Shown piece by piece: positions 24,314-34,700 of a stretch of 64,000 nucleotides of DNA. A model generated the notes under the pieces. That model saw only the letters and a list, made by a program, of their open reading frames with translations. It searched no databases and was not told the DNA's origin. Numbering within the stretch: the stretch's first letter is position 1; every line of letters starts with the position of its first letter. This stretch comes from Bacteroidota bacterium (GTDB taxonomy: Bacteria > Bacteroidota > Bacteroidia > Chitinophagales > Chitinophagaceae): NCBI GenBank assembly GCA_018268105.1, contig JAFDXG010000129.1:31103-95102 (forward strand), read 5' to 3'. A program made the position numbers and the translations under genes.

Positions 24314-25477
24314 ATGTCAAATAAAAAACAACTACGCATTGGTCTGATAGGTACCGGCTTTATGGGGCGTACCCACTCCAATGGATACAACAGAGTTCCA
24401 AATTTTTTCCCTGCTTTGGAGTATACACCGGTGTTAAAAGCAGTATGCTCCCGAAATAAAGAAAAAGTGCAGGCATTTGCTGATCAATGGGGGTATGAAT
24501 CTATTGAGACAGACTGGAAAAGACTTATTGAACGCAATGATATAGATGCAGTGGATATTTGTACCCCCAATGATATGCATGCAGAAATAGCCATAGCGGC
24601 TGCAAAAGCCGGCAAAATGATACTGTGTGAAAAACCATTGGCGCGCACACTGGCAGAAGCGAAAGGAATGGTTGATGCAATTGAGAAGGCAAAAGTAAAA
24701 AATACAGTTTGGTATAATTATCGCCGTTTACCTGCTGTTACACTTGCCAAGCAAATTGTGAATAGTGGAAAGCTTGGAAAAATATTCCATTACCGCGCCA
24801 ATTTTTTACAGGACTGGACCATCAGTGCTGATGTACCACAGGGCGGTACTGCTGCATGGCGACTGGATGTAGAAGCCGCAGGTTCGGGGGTTACCGGTGA
24901 CTTACTGGCTCATTGTATTGATACCGCAATGTGGTTGAACGGAAGTATTACCGATGTTTCTGCCATGACAGAAACTTTCATCAAAGAAAGATTTCACCAG
25001 GTAAAAGGTAAAGTAGAAAAAGTGGGCATTGATGACGCCTGTATTTTTCATTGCCATTTTGCTAATGGTTCATTAGGATTGTTTGAGTCTACACGTTATG
25101 CCCGCGGGCATAAGGCTTTATATACTTTTGAAATCAATGGTGAAAAGGGCTCTTTGCGCTGGGATCTGCACGACCTGAACCGCCTCGAATATTTTGATCA
25201 CAACGATGAAGGTATTGTTCGTGGCTGGCGCTCCATACTTGTAACTGATGGCGACCAGCCCTATATGGATAAATGGTGGGTACCTGGTTTAATCGTAGGC
25301 TATGAGCACAGTTTTGTACACCAGGCAGCAGATTTTCTGAAGTCGTTGCAGGAAGGAACGGAATGCCATCCCACCTTCCGGGATGCTTATGAAACACAAA
25401 AAGTATGTGAAGCGGTGATTGAATCTGCGAAGAGCAGGAGCTGGAAAGATACCGGAGTAGAATGGGTAGAGAAGTAA
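24314..25477 (+). CDS. Gfo/Idh/MocA family NAD(P)-dependent oxidoreductase
   Basis: A 387-residue sugar dehydrogenase. The Rossmann fold opens with [35 protein letters not shown] and CEKPLA follow, with the conserved Lys107 of this family. The C-terminal half has [41 protein letters not shown] with the catalytic Asp/His, features also seen in levoglucosan and 3-keto-glycoside-forming dehydrogenases. No signal peptide. It is the last gene of the cluster and is followed by a strong terminator. It probably oxidises or reduces C3 of a glucoside; substrate is inference. Confidence 0.9.
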   Translation: MSNKKQLRIGLIGTGFMGRTHSNGYNRVPNFFPALEYTPVLKAVCSRNKEKVQAFADQWGYESIETDWKRLIERNDIDAVDICTPNDMHAEIAIAAAKAGKMILCEKPLARTLAEAKGMVDAIEKAKVKNTVWYNYRRLPAVTLAKQIVNSGKLGKIFHYRANFLQDWTISADVPQGGTAAWRLDVEAAGSGVTGDLLAHCIDTAMWLNGSITDVSAMTETFIKERFHQVKGKVEKVGIDDACIFHCHFANGSLGLFESTRYARGHKALYTFEINGEKGSLRWDLHDLNRLEYFDHNDEGIVRGWRSILVTDGDQPYMDKWWVPGLIVGYEHSFVHQAADFLKSLQEGTECHPTFRDAYETQKVCEAVIESAKSRSWKDTGVEWVEK

Positions 25478-25538
25478 ACAGGTGGAGTTAGGAATTTTAT
25501 CTCAACCATATACTTTTCCTGTTAATCATATAATTATT

Positions 25539-25575
25539 AACCATCCTGAAATTTTGTTCAGGGTGGTTTTTGTTT
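25539..25575 (+). terminator. intrinsic terminator of the sugar cluster
   Basis: Twelve-pair stem AACCATCCTGAA / TTCAGGGTGGTT (one G-T pair), six-base loop, then TTTGTTTTT. Confidence 0.85.
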
Positions 25576-25702
25576 TTAGAGCCGGTTTTAATTAGAGTGG
25601 TAACCTGAATTGAGTCAGAAAATATTATTTATAACAGCAGAATGGTAAAAAAAAGTATAAATTATTATATTATTTTATGTGGATTCGAAGAGAGAGAAAA
25701 TT

Positions 25703-26221
25703 ATGCATACAAGCGATAATCTTGATAATGTATTGTCCTATTTTTTTGATAAGGCCCCGCAAAAGCATAGTATTTCCGAAATTTCAAAAAATGTTTTCAA
25801 TAACGACCCTGCTGTTCCTGTAGCTGAAATAATAGTTCATCTCGTTGAAGAAAAATATTTGTTTCCGGAATTGACTGACTACGCAAAAAGCATTGCTGAT
25901 GTCAAATATGGGATTTCTATAAAAGGGATTTTGTTTTTTGAACATGCAAAAATTGAGGGACGCCCTTACGATGCTTTAGAAAATGAAAAGAAAACACAGA
26001 AATCAGGGGTTGAAATAAAACATGAACATCAGAAAAATAATTCCACACCGGAATGGTGGGGTAAAAAATATTGGTGGATGATGTTAATCATTGGCTGGAT
26101 TGGTGGGTGCTGGAGTAATATGGTGAGAGAAAAATTCAATAGAAAAGAAAAACCTGAAACAGTGATAAACAATGCTAATGAAAAGATTAATAAGACCGAC
26201 ACATCTAAGGCTTCAAAATGA
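25703..26221 (+). CDS. hypothetical membrane-anchored protein
   Basis: A 172-residue protein, start taken at ATG 25703 (a GTG at 25679 is in frame). The first 85 residues look like a small helical, winged-helix-like domain (NLDNVLSYFFDKAPQKHSI ... IIVHLVEEKYLFPEL). A charged linker follows, then one membrane segment near residues 120-140 (WWMMLIIGWIGGCWSNM) and a short Lys/Asn-rich tail. No family recognised. It is a lone gene; about 230 bases of AT-rich DNA separate it from the AraC gene. Confidence 0.55.
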   Translation: MHTSDNLDNVLSYFFDKAPQKHSISEISKNVFNNDPAVPVAEIIVHLVEEKYLFPELTDYAKSIADVKYGISIKGILFFEHAKIEGRPYDALENEKKTQKSGVEIKHEHQKNNSTPEWWGKKYWWMMLIIGWIGGCWSNMVREKFNRKEKPETVINNANEKINKTDTSKASK

Positions 26222-26455
26222 TACCTGAGTATTGAGTACTTGTTGTGTGTTATGTTCATAAATAAGCATTTTGTGATTACTGTTTTTTCCTTTGGATTTC
26301 AATACTATTTTTCCGTTTATCTTATTTGATCCTGGCAGGTGCATCTGTTTTTACAGTTTAGTATAACCTGGTAATAAGAAAAAATTTCATTTTACCCGCT
26401 TTAACAAACACAGGCTTAAAGCGATATCTTCGTGATACTATTGGGATAAATACGC

Positions 26456-26860
26456 ATGAGCAAAGCAAAAAAAAATATATTGTTAAGAAGCAGAGAGATT
26501 ACTCAAATTTATTTTAAGTATTTAGACAAACACATTGCTGATGTTGTTTCAGGAGAGGCTGCTGAGTTTATGGAAATCAATCAAATTGCAAACGAATTAT
26601 TCATCTCTCACAAACATTTGACTGATACAGTACAGAAAGAGACAGGGAACCATCCCTGCCATTTTTATGACCTTAAAATTATTGGTGAAGCCAGGAGAAT
26701 GATTTCTGAAACCAATATGCCAATTGCTGAAATTGCAGCAATCCTCACATACGACCCTTCTAACTTCTGCAAGTTCTTCAGGAAATTTGTAGGACTAACT
26801 CCGGGGCAATTCAGGAAAACAACTCAAAACTTAAGTTCCGAAAAGTTCACCACGAAATAA
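26456..26860 (+). CDS. AraC-type helix-turn-helix regulator, DNA-binding domain only
   Basis: A 134-residue protein made almost wholly of the AraC DNA-binding domain: two helix-turn-helix units (MEINQIANELFISHKHLTDT and MPIAEIAAILTYDPSNFCK) and the C-terminal signature FCKFFRKFVGLTPGQFRK. There is no ligand domain, so it either is constitutively active or responds through a partner. It lies upstream of two small genes (27025 and 27375) on the same strand, which may be its targets. Length is about half of a full AraC regulator. Confidence 0.85.
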   Translation: MSKAKKNILLRSREITQIYFKYLDKHIADVVSGEAAEFMEINQIANELFISHKHLTDTVQKETGNHPCHFYDLKIIGEARRMISETNMPIAEIAAILTYDPSNFCKFFRKFVGLTPGQFRKTTQNLSSEKFTTK

Positions 26861-27024
26861 AATATGATACTGCCATCTTTGTAAAGTAAACTGTAAAATA
26901 CCTATCGTGTCCTGAAAATATTAATAATCATTTAAAATTCAGTTTTTCGCCTACCCAGGCCTCTCCTCATGGAGAGTGGGCAGAAACAACAGCAAAAAGT
27001 TTCGTTTATTTTAAACCTAAAACA

Positions 27025-27378
27025 ATGATCATAAAAATTTTTAATTCAGTATTAATCCTTGTAGCTGTATTTATGGGCGTCAAACAAGGATACGCAATGT
27101 TTTCGGGTAAGCCGGAAATGATGGGAATGTTTGGGAAATGGGGTTTTAGTAAAACAGGGTTAATGATTAATGGTATTGTTACAATTACTGCCGCCATATT
27201 CATTCTATTTCCAAAAACTTTTGTGTGGGGAAACTTCCTGATGGCAGCCGGGATATTATTGATTATCTGTTTTCATCTTTTAGATAAAGACCTGAAAGGA
27301 ATGGCAATAGAACTCCCGTTTTTATTTCTGAATTTGATTATTATTTACCTGCAATATCCTTTGAAATCTCAGATATGA
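27025..27378 (+). CDS. DoxX-like small membrane protein
   Basis: A 117-residue integral membrane protein with four predicted segments (about 5-22, 45-65, 70-88, 92-112). The first part has KQGYAMFSGKPEMMGMFGKWG, as in DoxX-like/DUF4345-like proteins. The last four bases (ATGA) overlap the start of the next gene, which implies co-translation. Function unknown; DoxX relatives have been tied to redox or quinone processes, but nothing here shows that. Confidence 0.65.
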   Translation: MIIKIFNSVLILVAVFMGVKQGYAMFSGKPEMMGMFGKWGFSKTGLMINGIVTITAAIFILFPKTFVWGNFLMAAGILLIICFHLLDKDLKGMAIELPFLFLNLIIIYLQYPLKSQI

Positions 27379-27812
27379 TGAACCACAAAATTTACTTGAT
27401 GCTTTTGGTGTTTTCGTTTTCTTTTTGTGCCTTCGGACAAAATCAAAACAAACATTCATCCCACAATAAAAACTATAAAACCCAGCAAACTATGGATTTA
27501 TCTAAAATTTCAAATGAAACCGTAAAGCAGGCAATAAATGCTTTGCAATCAGGCGATAAGAACTGGTACACTTTCTTCACCGAAAACCCAATAATGACCG
27601 ATGATGGCAACAAAGCAGACTTCAGAAACTTCTTTGCCAAAGCCCTGGGCAATGAAAAATTCTTAACCATAGATAAAGTAGAAAACGACGGTAAAGAGGT
27701 GTATGGAAATTTTAAAGCAGGACAATGGGGAACATTTAAGGTGTTCTTCAAATTTCATCAAAATACCGAAGGCAAGTTTGACAGATTAGACATCGGACAG
27801 GCAAAGTATTAA
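27375..27812 (+). CDS. exported NTF2/SnoaL-like protein
   Basis: A 145-residue protein with a signal peptide (hydrophobic 7-18, cleavage after FGQ) and a mature domain of the NTF2/SnoaL-like type: TVKQAINALQSGDKNWYTFF, then GNKADFRNFFAKALGNEKFLTIDKV and a strand-rich end GQWGTFKVFFKFHQNTEGKF. Such folds are often small-molecule binding or catalytic, but no active-site residues can be named. Starts within the end of the DoxX-like gene. About 220 bases of non-coding DNA follow. Confidence 0.65.
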   Translation: MMNHKIYLMLLVFSFSFCAFGQNQNKHSSHNKNYKTQQTMDLSKISNETVKQAINALQSGDKNWYTFFTENPIMTDDGNKADFRNFFAKALGNEKFLTIDKVENDGKEVYGNFKAGQWGTFKVFFKFHQNTEGKFDRLDIGQAKY

Positions 27813-28030
27813 AAAACAGATCATCAGAATCAATACTGCCTGGGGTAGCAATATATAAGTGTTTAGTTGACTATACCAACCGGTTGCATAAATAAACCTA
27901 AGCGTTAAGGCTTCAGGAAACAGATATTTGAGCTAATGTATCCTTTATGTACAGTAGGAAAAATTAACGGATTATTGTAATTCGAAATGACGCTAATTTT
28001 ACTATGATATAAGCTATTTCAACAATTAAA

Positions 28031-28552
28031 ATGGATAAATATAGCGCACTACTAAAATCTGTCACATTTCGTTTCTCGAAATCTGCGCCGCAGTATTGGG
28101 CTGATTTGGGGTGTGGTAGTGGTGTTTTTACAAAAGCCCTGGCAGATAATTTACCCTTACAAAGTCAGATATTTGCCTTTGATAAAATTGAGCAACAGTT
28201 ACCCGATAAAATGGGAAACAATATATCTGTGGTATTTCGAAAATTGAATTTCGAAATACAGGATCTTGGTTATTCGAATTTAGACGGAATACTGATGGCC
28301 AATTCCTTGCATTTTGCAAAAGAAAAAGAAGCGCTTATCAGAAAACTGGAAGTAAATTTTAAAAACACACCTCGTTTTCTGGTTATTGAATATGACCGTA
28401 CACAGCCTAATCAATGGGTGCCTTATCCTGTTTTGTTTGAAGAACTAAGAGAAATTTTCAATACATTGGACTATCAAATTATTGAAAAAACCGGCGAATT
28501 AAAATCGGTGTATGGCGGAATAATGTATGCTTGCTTTGTTTCAAAAAACTAA
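28031..28552 (+). CDS. class I SAM-dependent methyltransferase
   Basis: A 173-residue methyltransferase-like protein. Motif I is WADLGCGSGVFTKALA, with the SAM-binding glycines; motif II acid follows in IFAFDKIEQQ, and the post-I/IV region LDGILMANSLHFAKEKEAL fits. It is short for the class (minimal core) with an N-terminus that begins directly before motif I, so substrate recognition must come from few residues. Substrate unknown. The antiporter gene starts 24 bases after its stop, so the two may be one unit. Confidence 0.8.
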   Translation: MDKYSALLKSVTFRFSKSAPQYWADLGCGSGVFTKALADNLPLQSQIFAFDKIEQQLPDKMGNNISVVFRKLNFEIQDLGYSNLDGILMANSLHFAKEKEALIRKLEVNFKNTPRFLVIEYDRTQPNQWVPYPVLFEELREIFNTLDYQIIEKTGELKSVYGGIMYACFVSKN

Positions 28553-28575
28553 ATGTCAAAAAGAAAATATTGACT

Positions 28576-30183
28576 ATGCATCACAGCTTACTACTTGTAC
28601 TCAGCTTATTATTTGTTGTTTTTTTATTGGTATTACTGGCAAGGCGCATCAAAATTGCTTACCCCATTTTTCTGGTAATTGCAGGGTTAGGTATTAGTTT
28701 TATACCTGGTATCACGCACCTGCACCTTGACCCGGATTTGATTTTTCTTATTTTTCTGCCACCACTTTTGTATGAAGCGGCATGGTATACGTCGTGGAAT
28801 GACTTCTGGAAATGGAAACGTCCGATAGCCTTACTGGCTTTCGGTTTGGTGTTTTTTACATCCACCGTTGTGGCCTATGTTTCTTCGTCTGTCATTCCCG
28901 GATTTACATTGGCATTAGGATTTTTGCTGGGAGGTATTATTTCTCCTCCCGATGCTGTTGCCGCTGCTACGGTATTGAAAGGAATGGGAGTTCCCAAAAG
29001 ATTGATGACCATTCTGGAAGGTGAGAGCCTGGTAAACGATGCATCATCATTAATCGTTTTCAGGTTTGCTTTGGCAGCCATATTAACAGGAACCTTTTCT
29101 ATGCAGGAAGCCACCGGACAATTTTTCCTGGTGGCAGGAATGGGCATCATTGTAGGGTTAATTGTGACTAATGTAATGTATATTATTCATCGTTTTCTAC
29201 CCACTACTCCAGCTATTGATGCTGCATTAACTGTGATGACACCGTATATTTTGTTTCTAACTGCTGAGCAATTTCATTTTTCCGGAGTAATGGCGGTAGT
29301 AAGTGGCGGCTTATTTATGTCCTATCGTTCTCACGAAGTATTTAAAACAGGGAGTACCCGTTTAAATATGCTGGGGGTTTGGACGACTATGATTTTTGTG
29401 ATGAACGCTTTGGTCTTTGTTTTAATTGGATTATCACTGCCCGAAATCATTGAAGGACTGGGCGAATATTCTGTAGCAGATGGTATTAAATATGGTTTAA
29501 TCATCAGTGCTCTTACTATAGCATTGCGTTTCCTTTGGGTATTTCCATCGGCACATATCCCACGGTGGTTGAGTGCCAAAGCAAGACAAGATCCTTCGCC
29601 GGGTTGGAAAGGTCCTTTAGTTATTAGTTGGGCAGGTATGCGGGGGGTTGTTTCCCTGGCAACAGCGCTTTCCATTCCATTTTTAATGCAGGACGGCAAT
29701 GCATTTCCTCATCGCAACCTGATTATCTTCATCACTTTTGTAGTCATTTTTATAACGCTTGTTTTTCAGGGATTGACTTTGCCGTTTATCATCAAACTCA
29801 TCAAACTGAAAGAAATAGATAACATTGTTCCTGAAGAAGAGCAACAGGCAGGTATACAATTACGATTAGACAAAGTAGCACTAAAAATATTAAAAGAAAA
29901 ATATGCGGATTCTATTGAATCAAATGAATTGGTGGGTTTTTATAAAACGAGTTTGGAGAATGCTATTTCCAACACCTCTCAGCAACTGGAATCATTAGAA
30001 TGTGATGAAACCGAAAAGCATGAAATTGAATTGTATCACAAAATCCTGATGGATATTTATACACAGCAACGCAAAGAACTCTTTCAACTTCGGAAAGAAA
30101 GATTTTTTAGCGATGAGGAAATCAGAAAATCCGAACTGCAGTTAGATTTGAATGATTTGAAAATTTCGGGAACAGAACATTAA
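28576..30183 (+). CDS. CPA1-type Na+/H+ antiporter
   Basis: A 535-residue monovalent cation/proton antiporter of the inner membrane. I use ATG 28576 (MHHSLLLVLSLLF), inside a longer frame from 28531 whose first 15 residues overlap the methyltransferase end. About 12 membrane segments span residues 1-425. The conserved ion-site region GGIISPPDAVAAATVLKG and LEGESLVNDASSLIVF carries the two-Asp motif. SWAGMRGVVSLATALSIP is the late CPA1 block. The last 110 residues are a cytoplasmic helical tail (KEKYADSIESNE...), common in bacterial NhaP-like proteins and possibly regulatory. Confidence 0.9.
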   Translation: MHHSLLLVLSLLFVVFLLVLLARRIKIAYPIFLVIAGLGISFIPGITHLHLDPDLIFLIFLPPLLYEAAWYTSWNDFWKWKRPIALLAFGLVFFTSTVVAYVSSSVIPGFTLALGFLLGGIISPPDAVAAATVLKGMGVPKRLMTILEGESLVNDASSLIVFRFALAAILTGTFSMQEATGQFFLVAGMGIIVGLIVTNVMYIIHRFLPTTPAIDAALTVMTPYILFLTAEQFHFSGVMAVVSGGLFMSYRSHEVFKTGSTRLNMLGVWTTMIFVMNALVFVLIGLSLPEIIEGLGEYSVADGIKYGLIISALTIALRFLWVFPSAHIPRWLSAKARQDPSPGWKGPLVISWAGMRGVVSLATALSIPFLMQDGNAFPHRNLIIFITFVVIFITLVFQGLTLPFIIKLIKLKEIDNIVPEEEQQAGIQLRLDKVALKILKEKYADSIESNELVGFYKTSLENAISNTSQQLESLECDETEKHEIELYHKILMDIYTQQRKELFQLRKERFFSDEEIRKSELQLDLNDLKISGTEH

Positions 30184-30301
30184 TTTAAAAAGGATATAGT
30201 GTTAGACTTCAGAAATGCGCACTTCGTGCTGTGAACAATAATTATTCTAATGCCCGGATTGAAAAAATATAAAAAAGAGAAGATTAGTGAAAGCTGCACT
30301 C

Positions 30302-31660
30302 ATGTCTGATCAACAGATTATTTCTCCAAACCGGTCTGATGGCAGACGCAGGATCAAAGCGATTACTGGCGGCTCAATTGGGAATCTGGTAGAATGGTAC
30401 GACTGGTATGCATACTCAGCTTTTGCATTGTATTTTTCCCCCGTTTTTTTTCCGCATGACGACCGTACCGCGCAGTTGCTGAATGCTGCAGGTATTTTTG
30501 CCGTAGGTTTTTTAATGCGTCCTATAGGCGGCTGGCTGTTTGGACGTATAGCCGATAAAACCGGCAGAAAAAAGGCACTGACCCTTTCTATTTTTTTAAT
30601 GTCTTTGGGTTCGCTCATTGTAGCCTGCACTCCCGGATATGAATCCATAGGTATTGTTGCCCCAATTTTACTCTTCCTGGCCCGATTGCTTCAGGGGATT
30701 AGTGTAGGTGGTGAATATGGTACTTCGGCCACATATCTCAGCGAAATGGCGACAAGTAACCGCCGTGGATTTTATTCCAGCTTTCAATACGTAACATTAA
30801 TAGGGGGACAGTTGATAGCGCTGGGTGTTCAACTGGTACTGCAGAAGCTTTTGCTGACGGATCAACAATTGCACGACTGGGGATGGAGAATCCCTTTTTT
30901 CATTGGGGCGGCACTTGCCGTAGTTGCGTTTTATATCCGTGCACATTTAGATGAATCAGCTTCTTTTACTATGAAGGATAAGGCTGAGAGGGGATCTCTT
31001 GGCAAACTATTGAAATATCCTAAATCTGTGGCCACCGTCATTGGACTAACTTTGGGCGGCACCATTGCTTTTTATACTTATTCTATTTATATGCAAAAGT
31101 TTCTGGTGAATACCGTTCATTTGAGTATTGACCAAAGTACACTTATTTCTTTTTTTTCATTGCTGTTGTTTGCCCTGCTGCAACCTGTATTTGGATCACT
31201 TTCGGACAAGGTTGGCAGAAAACCTTTGCTTATTGGTTTTGGTGTTTTAGGTACCTTATGCACTGTCCCGTTATTGTCAGCTATAGGAAGCGTATCTGGT
31301 TCAGGAGGCGCATTTGTGCTGGTAATGCTGGGTTTACTAATTGTAAGTGGATATACTTCTATTAATGCTGTGGTTAAGGCTGAACTGTTTCCTGCTGAGA
31401 TAAGGGCGCTTGGTGTAGGTCTGCCTTATGCACTTACTACCGCTATTTTTGGAGGCACTGCTGAAGTTGTGGCATTGTGGTTTAAACAAAAGGGACAGGA
31501 AACCTGGTTCTATTGGTATGTAACTGCCTGCATATTTATTTCACTCATGGTATATGTCACGATGAGGGACACCAAAAAGCACTCAAAGATCACCCAAATT
31601 TGGCCTGGTGATGGATACAACAAAGCCACGAATTTCAGCGTTCCGCGGGATGATATATGA
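30302..31660 (+). CDS. MFS transporter, metabolite:H+ symporter (MHS/KgtP-like)
   Basis: A 452-residue proton-coupled carrier for a small carboxylate or betaine. The MHS start block GSIGNLVEWYDWYAYSAFALYF is at residues about 23-45, followed by RPIGGWLFGRIADKTGRKKAL, the MFS loop 2-3 motif, LLQGISVGGEYGTSATYLSE and a second loop motif LSDKVGRKPLL. Twelve segments can be counted. Sequence style is closest to the alpha-ketoglutarate/shikimate group, but substrate is not fixed. Start: ATG 30302, with an in-frame GTG at 30287 as alternative. Confidence 0.88.
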   Translation: MSDQQIISPNRSDGRRRIKAITGGSIGNLVEWYDWYAYSAFALYFSPVFFPHDDRTAQLLNAAGIFAVGFLMRPIGGWLFGRIADKTGRKKALTLSIFLMSLGSLIVACTPGYESIGIVAPILLFLARLLQGISVGGEYGTSATYLSEMATSNRRGFYSSFQYVTLIGGQLIALGVQLVLQKLLLTDQQLHDWGWRIPFFIGAALAVVAFYIRAHLDESASFTMKDKAERGSLGKLLKYPKSVATVIGLTLGGTIAFYTYSIYMQKFLVNTVHLSIDQSTLISFFSLLLFALLQPVFGSLSDKVGRKPLLIGFGVLGTLCTVPLLSAIGSVSGSGGAFVLVMLGLLIVSGYTSINAVVKAELFPAEIRALGVGLPYALTTAIFGGTAEVVALWFKQKGQETWFYWYVTACIFISLMVYVTMRDTKKHSKITQIWPGDGYNKATNFSVPRDDI

Positions 31661-31667
31661 ATACAAG

Positions 31668-31715
31668 AGCTACGAATGCACGTGTGTATTAAAATACATT
31701 AGTGAATTCGTGGCT
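31668..31715. repeat. hairpin-forming repeat after the transporter gene
   Basis: AGCTACGAAT (31668-31677) pairs with ATTCGTGGCT (31706-31715) with one G-T pair; part of the inner sequence can pair too. A T-run follows at 31725-31731. It resembles the 'ATTCGTGGC' intergenic text common in Bacteroidota. It could act as a terminator. Confidence 0.5.
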
Positions 31716-31783
31716 ATGATCCGGTTTTTTTCATTGATATACAATAATTTCTAACTTTAGGCATTGTTGTAAAAAATGATGGA

Positions 31784-34700
31784 TTGAAAAACCTGCTGCT
31801 TTTGATATTGTTGTTTTTTGGGGGGACTTACCAGCTACAGGCCCAGCAAAATCCTTCACTCTCTAATTTGCGGAAAAAAATTATCAATACCAGGCAGGAT
31901 ACCCTTAGGCTTGATTCCCTGAGTATTGTACCCGGTACTTTTAAGATGTTCAATATTGATCCTGGCTATTACAGACTGGATGATGTAAACGCAATACTTA
32001 CCTGGAATAAAAAACCCATAGCAGATAGTGCGTTGATACTATACCGTGTATTTCCCGGCAGGTTCAGAACGGTGTACCAGAGAATGCGGTTTGACAGTAT
32101 CAGCAATAATTTTTTAGCTGGGCCCACTATCAGTGGCAACGAACTTACTCAGAACTCTGTTTTTGATTTTGGTAATATCAGCTATAATGGCAGCTTTGGA
32201 AGAGGACTTTCTTTTGGTAACCGGCAGGATGTGGTACTGAACTCCACCCTTAACCTGCAAATGAGCGGATACCTTGCCGACAGTATCCAGATTGCTGCAG
32301 CTATTACCGATAGTAACATACCAATACAACCTGATGGTAATACTCAAAATTTGAATGAGTTTGACCGGGTGTTTATTCAATTTAAAAAAAACAACTGGCA
32401 TTTTGATATAGGAGATATTGACCTCAGGCAGCAACAGAATTATTTTTTAAATTATTATTCCAGACTACAGGGTGCATCTTTTGAGCAGGAAACAAAGGTT
32501 AGTACTAATATTAAAAATCATTTTTTATTCAGCGGGGCTATTGCCAAAGGAAAATACACAAGAAATATTTTTCAGGGCTCTGAAGGCAACCAGGGACCTT
32601 ACCGGTTGCAGGGCCCAAATAATGAACTTTTCTTCATTGTGCTTGCAGGTACCGAAAGAGTATATATTGACGGAGAACTGATGCAGCGTGGTGAGGACCA
32701 GGATTATGTGATCAACTATAATACTGCCGAAGTTACATTTACGCCTAAACGAATGATTTCAAAAGATTCGCGCATACAGGTTGAATTTGGTTATGCCGAC
32801 AGGAATTATCTCAACTCTCAATTGTATTTGTTTGATGAAGCTGCAATAGGTTCAAAACTTAAAATAAAAGTAGCGGCGTATTCCAATGCCGATGCAAAAA
32901 ATTCTCCGATCAATCAAACCCTTGATCCAAAACAAAAACAGTTTTTGGCTGATGTGGGCGACAGTGTAAAAAATGCATTGTATCCATCTCAGTCTTTAGA
33001 CACTTTTTCTACCAGTAAAATATTATACAAAAAAATAGATACGGTTTATAATAACAGTATTCACGATTCGGTATTTGTATATACACCGCAAAAAGAAAAT
33101 GCTTTGTACGGACTTGCTTTTACCGAGGTAGGGCAGGGCAGGGGTAATTATATGGTAGATGCTACAAATGCTGCAAATGGAAAAGTATTTAAGTGGGTAT
33201 CCCCTGATACCAATAACATTCCTCGTGGTAACTACGAACCTGTAATATTACTCATAGCCCCTAAAAAACAACAGGTGCTCACTATCGGTGCGGAGTATGC
33301 AGTGTCGGATTATACGACTGTAAGTACTGAAGCCGCAGTTAGCAATTACAATATCAATAGTTTTTCAACAAAAGATAAATCGGATGATAAAGGATATGCT
33401 GTCCGTTTTCTTGTAAATGATGTTAGAAAACTGAAAGGGGTATCAGCAAATACATTGAAATCTCAGATGAGCTACGAGTGGGTGCAAAACCGATTTCACC
33501 CGGTGGAGAGATTGCGTACCGTTGAATTTTACCGTCAATGGGGACTGCCACTAAGTGTAAATACAGCTACTGAACAACTTTTTCATGCCGGCTCACAATT
33601 GATAGGGAAATCAGGTAATAGTCTGCAATATGAGTTTGATACCTATAATCGCAGTGATGGCTATACCGGTGTACGCAATAATATTTCTCAAAAAGCCAAC
33701 TATGGCAACTGGCACTTCAATAACCAGTTGATAATAACCAGTTTTTCAATGAACGACCAGCGTGGTTATTTCTTCAAACCTTACATTGACGTATCTCGGG
33801 ACTTTCCCAAACTGGGCAATCATACTATAGGCGCCGGATATAATATGGAGCGAAATCTTATTAAATACAAGACATTTGATTCCCTCAATACCGGCAGTTA
33901 TTCATTTGATATATGGCAGTTGTATATTAAATCGCCGGTGAGCAAACCTAATAGATGGGGCATTACCTATTTTACAAGAACTAACCACTATCCATACGGT
34001 GCTAATCTTCTGACTACAGACAGAAGTAACAATATCAATGTATATACCGAATTGCTTAAGAACGAAAAACATCAGTTTCGTGTTAACGTTACTTATCGCA
34101 ATCTCAGGGTACCGGAAAATAAAATCTCTAATCAAAAACCAGAAGAAACAATTTTGGGAAGAGCAGAATATTTTATCAATGAATGGAAGGGGATGCTCAA
34201 TGGCAATGTTTTGTATGAAGTAGGAACGGGGCAGGAGCAAAAAAGAAATTTTACTTATGTGGAAGTACCGGCAGGGCAGGGAGAATACACCTGGAATGAT
34301 TATAATAACAATGGAATACAGGAATTGAATGAATTTGAAATAGCTCAGTTTAAGGATCAGGCAAAATATATCAGGATATTTACCCCAACCAATGAATTTA
34401 TCAGGGCAAATTATCTCCAGTTTAATTATAGTTTTATTATCAATCCAGCCACTGTAATTGATAAAGCAAGTGCCAATAAGTTCGAAAAATTTCTTGCCAG
34501 GTTATATTTTCAAAGCTCTTTACAGGTGTATAAGAAAGAAATGTCCGGAAATCTTAGTTTTAATCCATTCTCTGTCCCCATCACCGATACCACATTGATT
34601 ATCCTAAACCAGGTATTCAGCAATTCATTTTCTTTCAACCGGTCGGGAAGTGTATGGGGAATTGATCTGAATAATATCAGAAGTGGTAATAAAGCATTCC

